Positions 13,603 to 24,500 are shown, numbered from the stretch's first letter. The stretch is DNA of 64,000 nucleotides from Clonostachys chloroleuca (GCA_037952775.1 JBANAY010000003.1:29884001-29948000); one strand, 5' to 3'. Numbers and translations: made by a program. Notes: generated by a model not told the origin, from the letters alone.

Positions 13603-14967
13603 GATGGCGTGCACTGCTCTATATAGTTCACGCACCATAAAGGATGAACCCCGCAGAGGATCAATGTACATTTACGATATGCGTGACTAGATTCTTGAGT
13701 CGCTAGTCGCGTTCTGGGAGAACACATACCCACTTCTACTGGAGACAGGCTATTTTTTTGGGTGGAAGTGTAAAGAAATTGGCAACAATTGAGAATGTAT
13801 CATCTGTTGAAGAGATAGCAGATATTTACAATGTATGTACTGAGACATCAATCAAATTTACGAGAACCCTGTTGAGAACAGCTGTCACTCAACATGTTTG
13901 TAGAAGCCGTGTAGTGAGAGCAGGCGCCTTCGATCAGGTGATGCATAGGTAGGAAGAACATGATTAAGTTTGGACAAACGCGGAAAAGTTGACGCCGGTG
14001 GATCTGAAGGACCAATCGCTTTCGCTACTACCTGTAAACGGAGTGGGCTTTAGAATTTGTAAGACAACCAAAGAGATGCAACTTGTATCGTCTTCTGTCC
14101 AGGCACAATGCGTTCGATACAGTCAAACCGGTTCTCGTGAACTCACTTCGTCGCCTAACGTTGTAGATTAGCTTCTTTGTGGCTCGGGCTCGGGCTCGGG
14201 GTCGGGGTCGCACCGGGGTCGCACTTGGGCCGGGTTCGGGGTAGATCTCGGGTTCAGGCGTAGGTCGAGGTTTCTAAGTAGACTGTGGCTGTGACGAGAC
14301 TCGGAGTTTCAGGGGTACGTTAACTCCCTGACATCCAAAATTTATGTAAGAGTCAGCTACCTATTATGTGTAAGAGACCTAACCAAAAGCAGTGCGAGAT
14401 AGGTAAGCCAGACCCCTGTACTTTCCCGATGCCCGATTTTCCTAACATGCAGCAACAATGAGCAGATTGGATGACGAAGGCTCCGATCCCAGGCAGCCTA
14501 ACTATCTATGTGCGTTATCATGTCTGTTCCCAACGGCTTGCTGCATGTGGGGATGCCAAAAATGCAGGCGTCTGGAAATGTGGAGATTTAAGACAAGTTC
14601 TTACTGGTAGCTTGAGTGCAATACATTCTTTTATGGGTCCCACATCTCAACATTGTATGATACATAGCATCTTGGCCTGATAGGAAGGATCGTAATACAA
14701 GCGAGGCCGGTTTCATATGATTCAGTGAGATTTTAGGCCACTAAGGTTTTGTCTAACGGAAAATACGAGCGGGCTTGGTTTCATGGTTCGGTGAGGGGTC
14801 CATAGAAGCGAACATAAGCCGTGAGCTACGACATGGCTGCTGAAGAAATATAACGTCCCAGGAGAGACAATTTGCAGTGTTGACAAGGACTCTCTCCATT
14901 CTTATTTTCTATCGGAACTATCCATTCACTTTTTTTTTTTTGTTTAAGAAAAAACACTACCAAATTC
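13603..14967. other. Intergenic spacer with hexamer repeat
   Basis: No supported gene. Short frames at 13758-13952 and 14471-14680 lack any recognisable domain. The CGGGCT-type run at 14182-14210 is followed by degenerate GGGTCG/GGTTCGGG sequence to about 14260 and a stretch (about 14265-14335) resembling the flank of the repeats at 19040 and 24372. A ten-base T run at 14932-14941 lies just upstream of the oxidase start. Confidence 0.5.
14182..14335. repeat. CGGGCT hexamer repeat with flank, copy 2
   Basis: CTCGGGCTCGGGCTCGGGG followed by imperfect GGTCG units. The flank (AGGTTTCT, then GACTCGGAG.TTCAGGGGTAC) parallels the flank of copy 4 at 24400-24460 (AGGTTCCC, then GTCGGAGCTTTGGGGTTC). 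This suggests one dispersed family and not an isolated microsatellite. Confidence 0.5.
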
Positions 14968-16954
14968 ATGATGGGATTATACACCAAGCTTCCTGAATAT
15001 ATACGGGAGGTGGATGTGATTGTTGCTGGAGGTAAGCAGGAAGTGGATCAATTGGCCTTAGGACAGACACTCAAATTGGTTCCCAGGCGGGACAGCAGCA
15101 TGCATCGTAGCAGGAAGACTAGCCGAAGCAGATCCCAGCTTGCACATTCTGGTCATTGAGGGAGGCCAGAACAACTATAACGTGCCCAACGTCATCCATC
15201 CAGCGCTTTCTGTGACGCATCTTTTGCCGACCAGTAAGACGGCCATCTTCTACAAGGGCAATAAGGCAAAACAACTCGCCTATCGTGAGCCTATAGTTGC
15301 TTCCGGAGGGACCCTAGGCGGCGGATCATCCATCAATCTCATGATGTACACCCGCGCACAACGGTCCGATTTCGATTCGTGGAAGGCTCCGGGATGGTCG
15401 ACAGAGGACCTCTTGCCATACTTGAAGAAGGTGAGCCGAGGGTTATTGAATTAAATATACCTAAGCTAGCTAGCATTTTCACAGCTCGAAACGTATCACG
15501 GCAAGGGTGAAAGGGATTATCACGGCTACGACGGCCCCATTCAGGTCTCTGATGGTACATTCCGCGCCTTAAATTCAGAAAACGAGTTCATCAGGGCTGC
15601 ATCAAAGGTGGGCTGGCCGGAGATCACAGACTTGCAGTCTTTGGACGCCAATAATGGCATTGGTCGCTGGTCGCGGTATGTGTCGCCCGATGGCAGGCGA
15701 CAAGATACAGCCCACGCCTACCTTCACCCAAAGCTGCAGGACGAAAAGCACCCTAATTTACACGTTTTGGTTGAATCCAAGGTCGTACGTGTCTTGTTCG
15801 ATGAAAACAAGCGTGCTGTCGGCGTCGAATACACCCCAAACCCGGACTACCAGGCCGCCACCAGCCCACCGCCGAAGCTCACCATTATGGCGAGGAAGCT
15901 GGTAGTTGTATCCTGTGGCGCTTGTGGTACGCCAGCAGTTCTGGAGAGATCTGGACTTGGTGACCCAGTTGTGCTGGAGCGCGCAGGCCTTCCAGTTGTA
16001 GTGAATTTACCTAGTGTTGGCCGTGAATACCTGGACCACCATGCCAGCGCCTATCCCTACAAGACAAGTCTTCAACCACATGAGACGATCGATGGGATCC
16101 TCAGTGGGCGCACTGATATAACGAGCCTCATCGAAAAAAATGACAAAATCCTGGGCTGGAATGCTATCGACGTCGCCGCCAAACTTCGGCCTACAGAGGC
16201 TGACATTGCCACTCTTGACTCCGAGTTCCAAGACGCCTGGGATCGAGACTTCAAAAATAATATCGACAAACCCCTGATGCTTATGGGTCTGATGTCATTG
16301 CAAGTTCCCGCGAATTTTAAAAAATCGTTCCTTGCCCCTGGAGTACTAACAATACATAGCTTCTTCGGTGATCATTCCGACATCCCGGTTGGGCAATATG
16401 CCACGGTCTTCAATGTTACGGCCTACCCATACTCACGTGGACATATTCACATTACGGGGCCTGATTTAAGCGACCCACTAGACTTCGACGTCGGATTTTT
16501 CACAGATATCCATGACATTGACATAAAGACACAGGTCTGGGGGTACAAGAAGCAGCGAGAGATAATGCGGCGTACAACTATGTATCGGGGTGAGCTGGCC
16601 GTGGGACACCCACGCTTCCCTGACGGGTCCGTAGCGGCCTGCGTCGAGATAGACAACCCGCTCAGAGATGTTCAAGATCTCCAATACTCACCTGAAGATG
16701 ATGAGGCTATCGAGCAGTGGTTGCGCGAGAAAATTAATACCACGTGGCATTCGCTCGGTACAGCGAGGATGGCGCCTCGCGAGAACTTTGGAGTCGTAGA
16801 TCATCGGCTGAACGTGTACGGCACTGAGAAGTTGAAGATTGCCGATTTGAGTATCCCACCTGTGAATATGGGCGCGAATACAAACAATGCGGCCATGGTC
16901 ATTGGCGAAAAGGCGGCAGATATCATTATTCAGGAGCTAGGACTGAAGCAGTAA
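14968..16954 (+). CDS. GMC oxidoreductase, alcohol oxidase-like
   Basis: Exons 14968-15031, 15087-15430 and 15485-16954 join in phase to a 625-residue FAD enzyme. Intron 1 interrupts the dinucleotide-binding glycines (VIVAGGGTAACIVAGRLAEA across the junction). GMC signature 1 appears as GGTLGGGSSINLMMYTRAQR, and a substrate-domain block ends in NTTWHSLGTARMAPR. The C-terminal His/Asn active-site region contains NVYGTEKLKIADLSIPPVNM and GANTNNAAMVIGEKAA, as in fungal alcohol (methanol-type) oxidases. Reaction: oxidation of a primary alcohol to aldehyde with O2 giving H2O2. There is no signal peptide and the C-terminus (GLKQ) is not a canonical peroxisomal PTS1, so location is uncertain. ATG 14971 is an equally possible start. 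It lies just upstream of an NRPS remnant, hinting that it may once have been a tailoring enzyme. Confidence 0.88.
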
Positions 16955-17039
16955 GACAGATAATGTTAGTAGCTTTGGCCAAATACTACTTCGGCTAGTT
17001 AGAATTCAAGGCGCACCGGGACGACGTGGGAGCTCTACT

Positions 17040-17760
17040 AAGACAATTGATCTAGTGCGGCAGAACGAAGCTTATCGCGGATCAGGCAGAAGGATGCACA
17101 AGTCATGATATGCGGGCAGAGTTTTGAGCTGGGAGAAGTCGAGCATTGGGCCCAGAATTGCATGCCAGAGGCAACCCAGGTTGTGGCTGAAGTAGCTTAG
17201 CCGTAAAACAAGAATTCAAGCCTAATGCTGGCAGCGTTCCTCCAGGTTTATGAGAATGCGGCGGGAGCCGACGAACCAGAGGATGTTGCGGCCAGAACAC
17301 TCCCCATGACACCAGATATCCAAGACAAGCTGGCGGAGCATCAGCAAGCTACATGGTGCCGGTGTTGTTGTTTTTTTCTCCTTACGGGAGCTACCTATGA
17401 TCGCCACAGGAAAGATGAACCAAAAACCGTAAATTGGTGGGCAATTCTCAGTCGAGCAGATAGCCAAGCAGCGGACGGCTGCACGTGAGCCGAAACGGCC
17501 GCCGACTTCGGAGGCCGAGCACTGCATGCAGAATATCTGGCCCCGGGTGCTCATCATCAACACCGTGAGGATTGGTCTAGACGATAGCTTCTTCCATCTC
17601 GGAACGTGAGTCCATTGCTGCCATGAAGGCTGTGGGTGAAGCTCGCAATGTCAGCCTAGAGCTGGCCGTCGGGGACCGTTTCCGCCACCCCAGGTTGCCT
17701 CCGTGGGCGGTGTCAACCTTCCAAAAGCCCATCTTTCCGACTGAACTAATTAAACGTGGT
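17040..17760 (+). pseudogene. NRPS adenylation (C-terminal) plus thiolation domain remnant
   Basis: Broken reading frames reproduce, in the correct order, the end of a nonribosomal peptide synthetase A domain and a T domain. An A7-like block (IDLVRQNE) lies at about 17046-17070. Core A8 (DAQVMICGQSFELGEVEHW) is at about 17093-17150. Linker sequence (MLAAFLQVYENAAGADEPED) starts at 17225, then SYMVPVL near 17349. Core A10 is LRELPMIATGKMNQKT near 17380-17430. The inter-domain stretch EQIAKQRTAAREPKRPP begins near 17452, and T-domain helix 1 (IGLDDSFFHLG) near 17567-17600. The phosphopantetheine-site region is frameshifted immediately after HLG and resumes as SIAAMKAVGEARNVSLELAV. At least four frame changes and several stops exclude function. 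Condensation domains and the A-domain N-terminus were not found. Confidence 0.8.
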
Positions 17761-18293
17761 TGGCATTCCGCTCGATGACGGGGATGGCCATGTCCGAGCG
17801 TTATAGCAAGACTAGACGACTCAATCCAACGTAGAGAGAGAGCCAGGATGAAGAGTCTCAATCTGTCGACTTGGAAACGACAACCAAGGCTTCTATTGCG
17901 CCAGATCATAGCAACCAACTAAGTCTATCATTAACATTTCTTCTAGTCTTGTTATGGCATAAGTAGAGCACTTATTAAGAACTTCTTATGTTTTGGTATA
18001 ACTGGCAACCCGTTCGAGATAAATCACTTTACCACTTTAATCATAAAAGTTTATTGATTCTGTTCATCTCAATTGGCGACAAATGAATCATAATGAGCCT
18101 GATCTCTGAACGCTACAATTCTCCAAGACAGTAGTATTTTGATATTCTAAGACTGCATGTATTCTTTTGTAGCTCTGGTCTTATGGATTGGTTACACGTC
18201 GAGACGGAAACTGAACCGCCGTTCAGCATCTTGCGTGACAAGATCCCCTGAACACACTGATCCGTATTACTTCGCAGGAGCCTATCAGCGTAA
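17761..18293. other. Intergenic spacer
   Basis: No gene recognised. The proximal part may be further-decayed NRPS sequence; the rest is AT-rich with no visible structure. Confidence 0.4.
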
Positions 18294-18898
18294 TCATTGC
18301 ACCAACACTTTAGAAATGGGGGCTGTATCCTATTTGATGGTTAGGAATCAATGTTAAACAATCAAATAGCATTATATAATGATTATGTCTTACAGCAATG
18401 ACCTGCATAAAACTGATCCGAGCATCCGCCGTGGAATGTAAAGAATCTAGCTTAATATAGCAAGCAAAGGGAGAGCTTATCTTTTCCCCGTTTTTGAACT
18501 CGATCTCGCCAGTCCCGAGAATCGAGAGTTCTGATCTTTCATCGTTACCCAAGAATACCCTGAGGATGTGATGCTTTCTAGATTTCACCACAGACCATGC
18601 ATTATCTCTGCTTTTTGAAATCTCTATTATAAAAATTAGATCATCTCTTAGGCAAAAATTATAGTATTAGACAAATGAGAATACCTGAGAACCCTTTAAA
18701 AGTTCCGTTTGCTGTAATCCAAATAGCGTCCTTAGTAAAAATCTCAGTAGCCATGCGAGTGCCCGCATCTGGTTCTCTGGAGTCGGCAAGCTCATAGAAA
18801 GTTGCAATCAGATCCTTAGTATGTTGGCCCACGCTGCTGGACAGCCATTGGGCACCTTCAATTGGTGAATTCATAGGTAAGGGGAAGGATGTATTCAA
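18294..18898 (-). CDS. NTF2-like (SnoaL-type) small protein
   Basis: Three exons (18685-18898, 18394-18605, 18294-18329, complement) splice in phase to 153 residues, a normal size for the NTF2-like cone fold. Exon 1 has the helical start TKDLIATFYELADS and a strand run EIFTKDAIWITANGTFKGF. Exon 2 has RKHHILRVFLGNDERSELSI and a central sheet with GTGEIEFKNG. The last exon encodes only 11 residues. The exon 1 acceptor (GCAGAG) was chosen because it keeps frame. No enzyme-specific catalytic set is recognisable; such proteins act as dehydratases, cyclases or isomerases, or simply bind ligands, and are common in fungal metabolite clusters. The function is unassigned. Confidence 0.62.
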
Positions 18899-19028
18899 TT
18901 TGAGTTTGGAACATAAACGAAGAGATGCGACTCGGGTTGCTTTCCCTCCTGCTACAATGTGTTCGATGGGGCGATCAAGCTAATTCTTGTAATTCCACTA
19001 GCTTAGCATTACGGGGATAGTGCCAGGC

Positions 19029-19040
19029 TTTTTTTAGTGC

Positions 19041-19073
<33 letters not shown>

Positions 19074-19320
19074 AATTTAAGGTTTCTGATTGTACGGAGT
19101 ATACTATCTTTAATTCAAGGGGGTTCTTAACTTCTTTATGAGTAAGTAATCCCTTTATACTGGAATCTAACTGAAAGCGGTATAAAACAGCATTTTACTC
19201 TAACAGTTCCCAACTTGCCTTAGTAACAATTGCGCGGTATTAGTTATATATTAGCATCTTTGTATTGGCCCTGCAATAATAACCATGCGAAACCGCAAAA
19301 CCCCGACCCGCGCGGTTATA
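19029..19320. repeat. CGGGCT hexamer plus flanking duplicated region, copy 3
   Basis: A hexamer run at 19040-19073 (GTGCCTCGGGCTCGGG...) is followed by sequence shared with two other places. The first half (ATCTAACTGAAAGCGGTAT) matches about 24368-24500. The second half (TTCCCAACTT..C..TGGTAACAA-type, ending CCCCGACCCGCGCGG) matches about 26360-26495. It ends at the 5' end of the GNAT gene relic, so the duplicated unit includes that gene's upstream region. Confidence 0.6.
19040..19073. repeat. CGGGCT hexanucleotide microsatellite, copy 3 core
   Basis: About 5.7 uninterrupted CTCGGG units, the longest run in the window, at the start of the duplicated region 19029-19320. Confidence 0.85.
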
Positions 19321-19791
19321 TATCCATTACCGGGCCCGAGTTGCTCGTCCCACTACGACCGTCCCATGCAGGCCAGCTTCAAGCACCTTGGCGGACAAGA
19401 CAATGCAAGGCCCTGGGCCTTTATGTTTGAGGGACCTTACCTTACCATTGAAGATTGGCAGCATGCAGTTGATCAATGGTGCCAAACGATGGACCCGCTT
19501 TGCTATGCTGTCCTCGCAAAGCAATCTCAGGATGCGGAGCCAGAACCTGTCGGACTCATGTCTTTCATGAATATTGTACCGGCTCATCGACGTATCGAGT
19601 TAGGGAGTATTATCTTCAGCTCAGCGCTGAAAAGGACACGCAGTGCTACCGAGGCCTTTTACCTCGTCATGAAGCATACCTTTGATAACCTAGGATACTC
19701 CCGATTAGAGTGGAAGGCAAATCACTTAAACAAGCCCAGTCTAGCGGCCCCTGAACGCCTCGGCTTTGTTTTTGAGGGAATCTTCAGGTAG
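19285..19791 (+). pseudogene. GNAT N-acetyltransferase remnant (RimJ/RimL type)
   Basis: The open frame 19285-19791 (168 codons) carries GNAT features: HLGGQDNARPWAFM, SFMNIVPAHRRIELGSIIFS and a C-terminal EAFYLVMKHTFDNLGYSRLE, then NKPSLAAPERLGFVFEGIFR. The true N-terminus lies in another frame (GYISITGPELLVPLRPSHAG from about 19312), so there is a frameshift near 19376 within CAGCTTCAAG. The frame stops right after FEGIFR, where relatives continue about 40 residues (usually R.H.VVKG.NRDT). GTAGGC there could be a donor, but no continuation exon is visible. The gene is thus frameshifted and C-terminally truncated. A second relic of its 5' end sits near 26450. Confidence 0.65.
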
Positions 19792-20078
19792 GCTCATAAG
19801 TAGCTGTCTGACCATAACGGTTCATGAACCGCTGTTAGTTTGTCAATCCACTTTCTGCTGGCGCACCCAAACATTTCCTTGAACGCTGTCGTCTACTTAA
19901 CTCGCCGTCGGGATCAAGCTATTTTGACCATCCTTCTTCAACAGGTAAATCATGATTCTAGACCGTTGGGACTTATTGTTACACCTTGATGTGAAGAGGG
20001 AGTATAAACTCAAAGATGAGACAAATATGAAACCTGGATCCGCCCAAGTAGTGGGCTCGCGTCTGTTAAGAAGCTTTA

Positions 20079-20101
20079 CTCCCGGCTTTATCTGCCGGGA
20101 G
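20079..20101. repeat. Perfect 8-bp hairpin
   Basis: CTCCCGGC, seven-nt loop, GCCGGGAG, in the spacer between the GNAT relic and the GH5 gene. Possible terminator-like or regulatory hairpin; chance cannot be excluded. Confidence 0.4.
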
Positions 20102-20261
20102 AACGGCCACTTATAGTCCCGTGTCTGGACTGGGAACTTCTTCATTAAGAAGTGATGAGCATTCCCACTACGAATATTTGGGACCTTGTCACTGTACCTC
20201 AGGGGCAGCAGTAGCTACTCTAATTACACCCTTCTAGTCGTAGACTGAGCCACAAATCCCT

Positions 20262-20269
20262 ATAAATTC
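20262..20269 (+). promoter_or_regulatory. Putative TATA box of GH5 gene
   Basis: CCCTATAAATTCG about 68 bp upstream of ATG 20330, at a plausible fungal core-promoter distance. Position is approximate and based on sequence alone. Confidence 0.35.
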
Positions 20270-20329
20270 GTCAACTAGACTCCCATAATGCTTCAATTTC
20301 AAGCAGCAAAGCATCATCACTTTCCAAAA

Positions 20330-21531
20330 ATGAAGCTATCCGCCTTTCTTGCCCCTGCACTTCTTGCATTCGGCTTTGTGCCTGCGACACTCGCTGCCAA
20401 GTCCTTCTCAGCCTCGAATCTATACTATGCGGCTGGCTTGACCGAGGACCAGCAAGCTACCCTCTTCGAAGGTCTCCAGAGTGCCGGAGTCAAGGTGCTC
20501 CGTGTGTGGCTAGACGGTAGGGCCCAAAGGTTCATCTCATGATATTGGCATCCCGGCTGACTTCGTGACCAAGGTCAATCGGGTAACACGAAAGGAACCG
20601 AGATCAATGACTTCGGTGCCCTAGAGGCAGAAACTCCCGGCGTATGGGATGACACAGTTCTGAATCGCTTGGATGATGTTATGGCCAATGCACATAGCTA
20701 TGGAATCAAGCTGCTCATTTCGATACACAGTTACAACGCGCTCGATACCAAAGCCGACGTGTATGGAAACTGGTACGGCACTGGTGACTTCTATACCAAC
20801 ACGGATGCTATTGGCTACTTCAAGAGGCGAATCGATCATGTTTTATCCCATGTCAATCCCCATAACAACAAACCTTGGAGCGAGAGCTCCGAGTATATCT
20901 TTGCAATTGAAGCCCAGAATGAGGCTATGCATGGACAAGTGAGTTCCCTCCTAATTATTAGAAAAAGGAAAACAAGGCTGATAAATGACAGGAAAATATA
21001 TCCGCATTGGAAGCTTGGCAGTGCAATATGGCAGAGGAAATAAAAAACGGTCTCAAAGGTAGCACTGACATACTGATCTCGACAGGTGGAGGTGCTTGGC
21101 TGGATAATTCTCTCCTTGATTCCTACTTCAACTGCGACGCTTTGGACGTGTTGGCTATCCATGCCTATGGAATTGGAGACTTTGAGACATCTAAGCTGAA
21201 GCCCTACGTAAAGAGAGCTCAAGATGCTGGCAAGATGCTTATTATGCAGGAATGGGGTGCTTGCTACACTGATGCATCCAACAATGACTGCAATGGAGGT
21301 AGTCCGCTGGATGCTGGTACTCGGGATATTAACATCAAGGCCTGGGCCGCAAAAATCGCTGCTGCAGGCATTCCGTCATTCTACTGGCAGATTTTGCCCA
21401 ACCCGGATCCTCACCATGGGTGGGATTATGAAGTGGGCATCAATGATGTGAACTGGGACGCGTTAAGGGAAGCCAGTGTGGCAGCTGGAAATACTGAAGC
21501 TGCTTTCGATTTCGGTCATTGGCTGCTGTGA
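20330..21531 (+). CDS. Secreted glycoside hydrolase family 5 (endo-mannanase/cellulase type)
   Basis: Exons 20330-20516, 20574-20938 and 20992-21531 give 363 residues. ATG 20330 starts a classic signal peptide (MKLSAFLAPALLAFGFVPAT); ATG 20288 is in frame but would put a polar leader before it. GH5 landmarks: GVKVLRVWLDG at strand 2, YGIKLLISIHSYN, the acid/base Glu in AIEAQNEAMHG, a His/Tyr strand LAIHAYGIGDF, the nucleophile Glu in LIMQEWGACY, and FYWQILPNPDPHHGWDYEVG near the C-terminus. The TIM barrel is complete, with no carbohydrate-binding module. The likely role is extracellular beta-1,4-mannan or glucan cleavage; substrate cannot be decided by eye. The acid/base motif reads NEA, where NEP is commoner in GH5. 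Confidence 0.85.
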
Positions 21532-21978
21532 GATATACTCCTAGGGTGTTAAAGTTGGACCTGGTGCCGATTTCATCGACAGGCCGCCGTCGTGGTTGCG
21601 ATATGGCTCGCTGCTACTGAGCTGAGGTGGCATTAGTAACGAAATGACTGGTAAATTCAAGTACTAGTCAAGAAAGGAATTGAATACTCATTTTATTAGT
21701 TACTATGCAGAGCTGAAGATAATATTATCGCCTAGTGCTTACCCTACCCCGTGGGTGATAACTTCCCCTATCGCCATCATTATTATTATCATTAGTCTTC
21801 CAACTCAACTTCCCTCCCATCAAACTACATCGCTCGCGACGACCCAGCGGGAAGATGGTCATGTTCATGTTGAGGACAGCGCTGAAGATGAAGAGGAAGA
21901 TGAGGGCAGCGCTGATTCATAACGCAACTCTGAACTCGCACATGGATTGATATGAAGCTTTATATCCCTCCAATAGAC
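21532..21978. other. Spacer between convergent GH5 and dehydrogenase genes
   Basis: Terminator region for both convergent genes. A short frame with an isoleucine run and acidic tail at 21680-21922 has no support as a gene. Confidence 0.45.
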
Positions 21979-22953
21979 CTAGTTGACTATTTTACTTGGG
22001 TCTGTCCATAGCCTTCCATTGACTCCCCCTTCGGCTAAAGTAGCAATGCTGGCAGGTATATCAGCAAATAGTACCTCCACAAGCAATGGTTTTACAGAAC
22101 CATCCTCCAGAAGCCCCAAAACTTCAGCCAAATCATCAGCACTTGCCCCTACAGACCCGACTAGTGTCACCGAACGCAGGACCAAGTCCTCAGTTGGGAC
22201 TGTCAAAGCTTTGGCAGCTAAACCCACGGCCACAACTTTGCCTCCTTCCTTCACTGCGCTGAAAGCCGATTGAATGGTGGAGCTAGTGCCAACAAAATCA
22301 ACAACTGCATCGAAGGACACATCCTTGGCATCATCTAGGCTCTTGAAGCATCCATGCGCGCCCAACCTTTGCGCCTCCTTAAATTTGTCCGTCAAGATGT
22401 CAATACCATATACTTTAGCCCCTCTGAGGGCTCCGAAAACGAGCCCCGACATTCCTAGGCCCCCAAGTCCGATTATGCCAACAGTTATGCCTTGTTCCGC
22501 GCCTGCCTCGACAACAGCATGATAGGACGACGCCAGCGCGTCCGTAGCCACGGCCGCCTGGGCGAACGAGACGTTGTCCGGAATCCGCATTAGCCGATGT
22601 ACAGGCGCGACCGCGTATTGCGCGTAGCCGCCGTCGAAACCTAGTCCAATACTGAGACTCCAGTCACGCTCTTCAATCGGATAGCAGATCTGAGTCACAG
22701 CGACTCTATCCCCTAGACAGAATTGGGAGATGCCTGGCCCGATATTGGTGATGATGCCGGCAACTTCGTGACCGAGAGTGATGGGCCTCTTGGATAGCCA
22801 TCCATCACTTCTGCCAGTTACTATGTGACAATCTGAATGACAGATGCCCGCAGCCTTCACCTCAATCTGAACATGTTCAGGGCCGGGTTCAGGGACGGAA
22901 ATGTCCCGGAATTGCAAGCCCGTTATAGAGTTATCATATTGGAATGCCTTCAT
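21979..22953 (-). CDS. Zinc-type alcohol dehydrogenase (MDR family)
   Basis: Intact single-exon 324-residue MDR enzyme. The catalytic zinc region is AAGICHSDCHIVTG with TLGHEVAGIITNIGPG following. The NAD(P) Rossmann motif is GIIGLGGLGMSGLVFGALRG, with AVDFVG-type strands (FDAVVDFVGTSST) downstream. The lobe that normally binds structural zinc (four Cys) is shortened to CYPIEERDWSLSIGLGFDGG, so structural zinc is probably absent. Expected reaction: reversible oxidation of an alcohol to aldehyde or ketone with NAD(P)+, cytosolic. Convergent with GH5. Substrate not predictable. Confidence 0.88.
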   Translation of the reverse strand: MKAFQYDNSITGLQFRDISVPEPGPEHVQIEVKAAGICHSDCHIVTGRSDGWLSKRPITLGHEVAGIITNIGPGISQFCLGDRVAVTQICYPIEERDWSLSIGLGFDGGYAQYAVAPVHRLMRIPDNVSFAQAAVATDALASSYHAVVEAGAEQGITVGIIGLGGLGMSGLVFGALRGAKVYGIDILTDKFKEAQRLGAHGCFKSLDDAKDVSFDAVVDFVGTSSTIQSAFSAVKEGGKVVAVGLAAKALTVPTEDLVLRSVTLVGSVGASADDLAEVLGLLEDGSVKPLLVEVLFADIPASIATLAEGGVNGRLWTDPSKIVN

Positions 22954-23799
22954 CTTCTGCCGTCGAGCAAGGGTTGAGCCGTCGCTGTCTTAAGTGAGAT
23001 GATTGAGCGAATAAACAGTATAGAAATAAGATATGATGTTTCTGTATCTGATCTTGAGACCAATCTGTGGCATCTTATCAGGTATATAATAGAAGATGAC
23101 TTGGTAGAATACATATAAGGACTACAGAGCCGGGTTATATAGGGAACACACCCACGGTCAGAGTCTGCCTAGCCGGAATTGGGGTTCATACTTCGCTTAT
23201 TTAGATGTCCGGAGTATGGCCGATTCTCCAGGTGTGTGGATGCAATCCTCCAATTTGGAATACCTTATTGATTATGGTCATTATATATCAGCAATTCCTA
23301 AGCACGGCATTCGGTTTTCACACTGCAACGTTTCCCCAATAATAATAACTATGATACGAGAGCGTTCGATTCTATAAAAGATTTGGCCAAAGGGTTACAT
23401 TATACCTAGGACCCCTAAAATTTTATTAAAGTCTCATCTATCAGCGATGAAGCTAGGAAGAACGTAATGAAAGAGATTTGAGCATACCCCCTTCATGGTT
23501 ATCTAGGGCCGGACTTGCTACCTGATATAGCTAGGCCGGCTGCCGCAAGGACCTTCTGACCTGAACACGAAGTCCCGGGGGATCTAGCTTCTCCCTAGGC
23601 CCTGTCCCTGTGGCCTTGCCCTCAAATTATATCATTTTCTTATCTCATGGTCTTGTGCTGGTTTCAGTATCAAACAATACCTTCCTTTCATATGTGTACC
23701 CTATCTGTTCCCTGTTAGCCCCTATACAGGGTTAGATACCCTTTTGCAAAGAAGGTAATAAGGCCTTAAATAGGGCTCTAGGCTCTTCCATATAGCACC

Positions 23800-23877
23800 C
23801 CTCTCTGTATGTATCTTAGCTATAAATTCTCATGGTATATAACTTTTAGTAGGTGCAAGGAGAGAGAAGGTTGGATC
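23800..23877. repeat. Short dispersed element with inverted ends, copy 2
   Basis: Matches 4782-4866 in block order and spacing (CTCTCTGTATG, CATGGTATA, TTAGTAGGTG, GGAGAGAGAAGG). The CTCTCT and AGAGAG termini can pair. The copies diverge outside the block. Confidence 0.45.
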
Positions 23878-24367
23878 CCACCAGTTGTCTACTGGTTATG
23901 CACAGCTCGTCCTGGCGGCAAGCGAGTCATAGGTATGAAGGTTTATAAAATTTTCTGCCGTATGACTGTAGCCTTGGGCTAGCGAAGCTTTTTATTTTAA
24001 CCTTTCGTATTCATTGTGTTAAGTTGTTGGGTCTGACTTCTTCTTTTGTTTTAACTTTCTATCAAAACTCTCTCCAGTCTACTGGTTATATTGAGGAATG
24101 CGAACTCCCAACTCCTTTGTATTTGAACTATCGCCTCAATTATTCTCTACTCCCATGAGAAGTCTTCCTTACAAATTTAACATTTTGTTGCCAAGCGACA
24201 GTTTGGAATAGAAGAATCGAAGTAGAGGCTCACTCAATAGTACCATGATGGGAAGCCGGGATAGGAAAGGCTAAGCTACAGTTTGTACTTAAATCTCAAG
24301 ACTCGTTACTTAGTCTAGGCATTATAGACTATATATATAGTTACAGTAGCTTTCTATTAGGTTTATT

Positions 24368-24500
24368 TGTGCCTCGGGCTCGGGCTCGGGCTCGGGCCCG
24401 ATTTGAGGTTCCCGGTCATATTATATCCTTAACGCAAGTCGGAGCTTTGGGGTTCCTTGATTCCTAAAGAATAGATCTAACTGAAAGCGGTATGAAGTGG
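24368..24500. repeat. CGGGCT hexamer plus flank, copy 4
   Basis: GTGCCTCGGGCTCGGGCTC run (24372-24400) and downstream ATCTAACTGAAAGCGGTAT match copy 3 at 19036-19190. The remainder of copy 3 is matched instead at 26360-26495. Confidence 0.6.

Larger units (their letters stand above)
19792..20329. other. Intergenic spacer upstream of GH5 gene
   Basis: No gene seen. It contains a perfect 8-bp stem with 7-nt loop at 20079-20101 (CTCCCGGC/GCCGGGAG) and a TATAAATT box at about 20262, some 70 bp before the GH5 start, suitable as its core promoter. Confidence 0.45.

Noticed and set aside
13758..14171. Short frames after the Zn2Cys6 gene
   Set aside because: No domain, no splice continuity with the upstream gene, whose stop and preceding sequence look natural.
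21680..21922. 80-codon frame with Ile run and acidic tail
   Set aside because: Low-complexity composition in the 3' spacer of convergent genes, with no domain or promoter.
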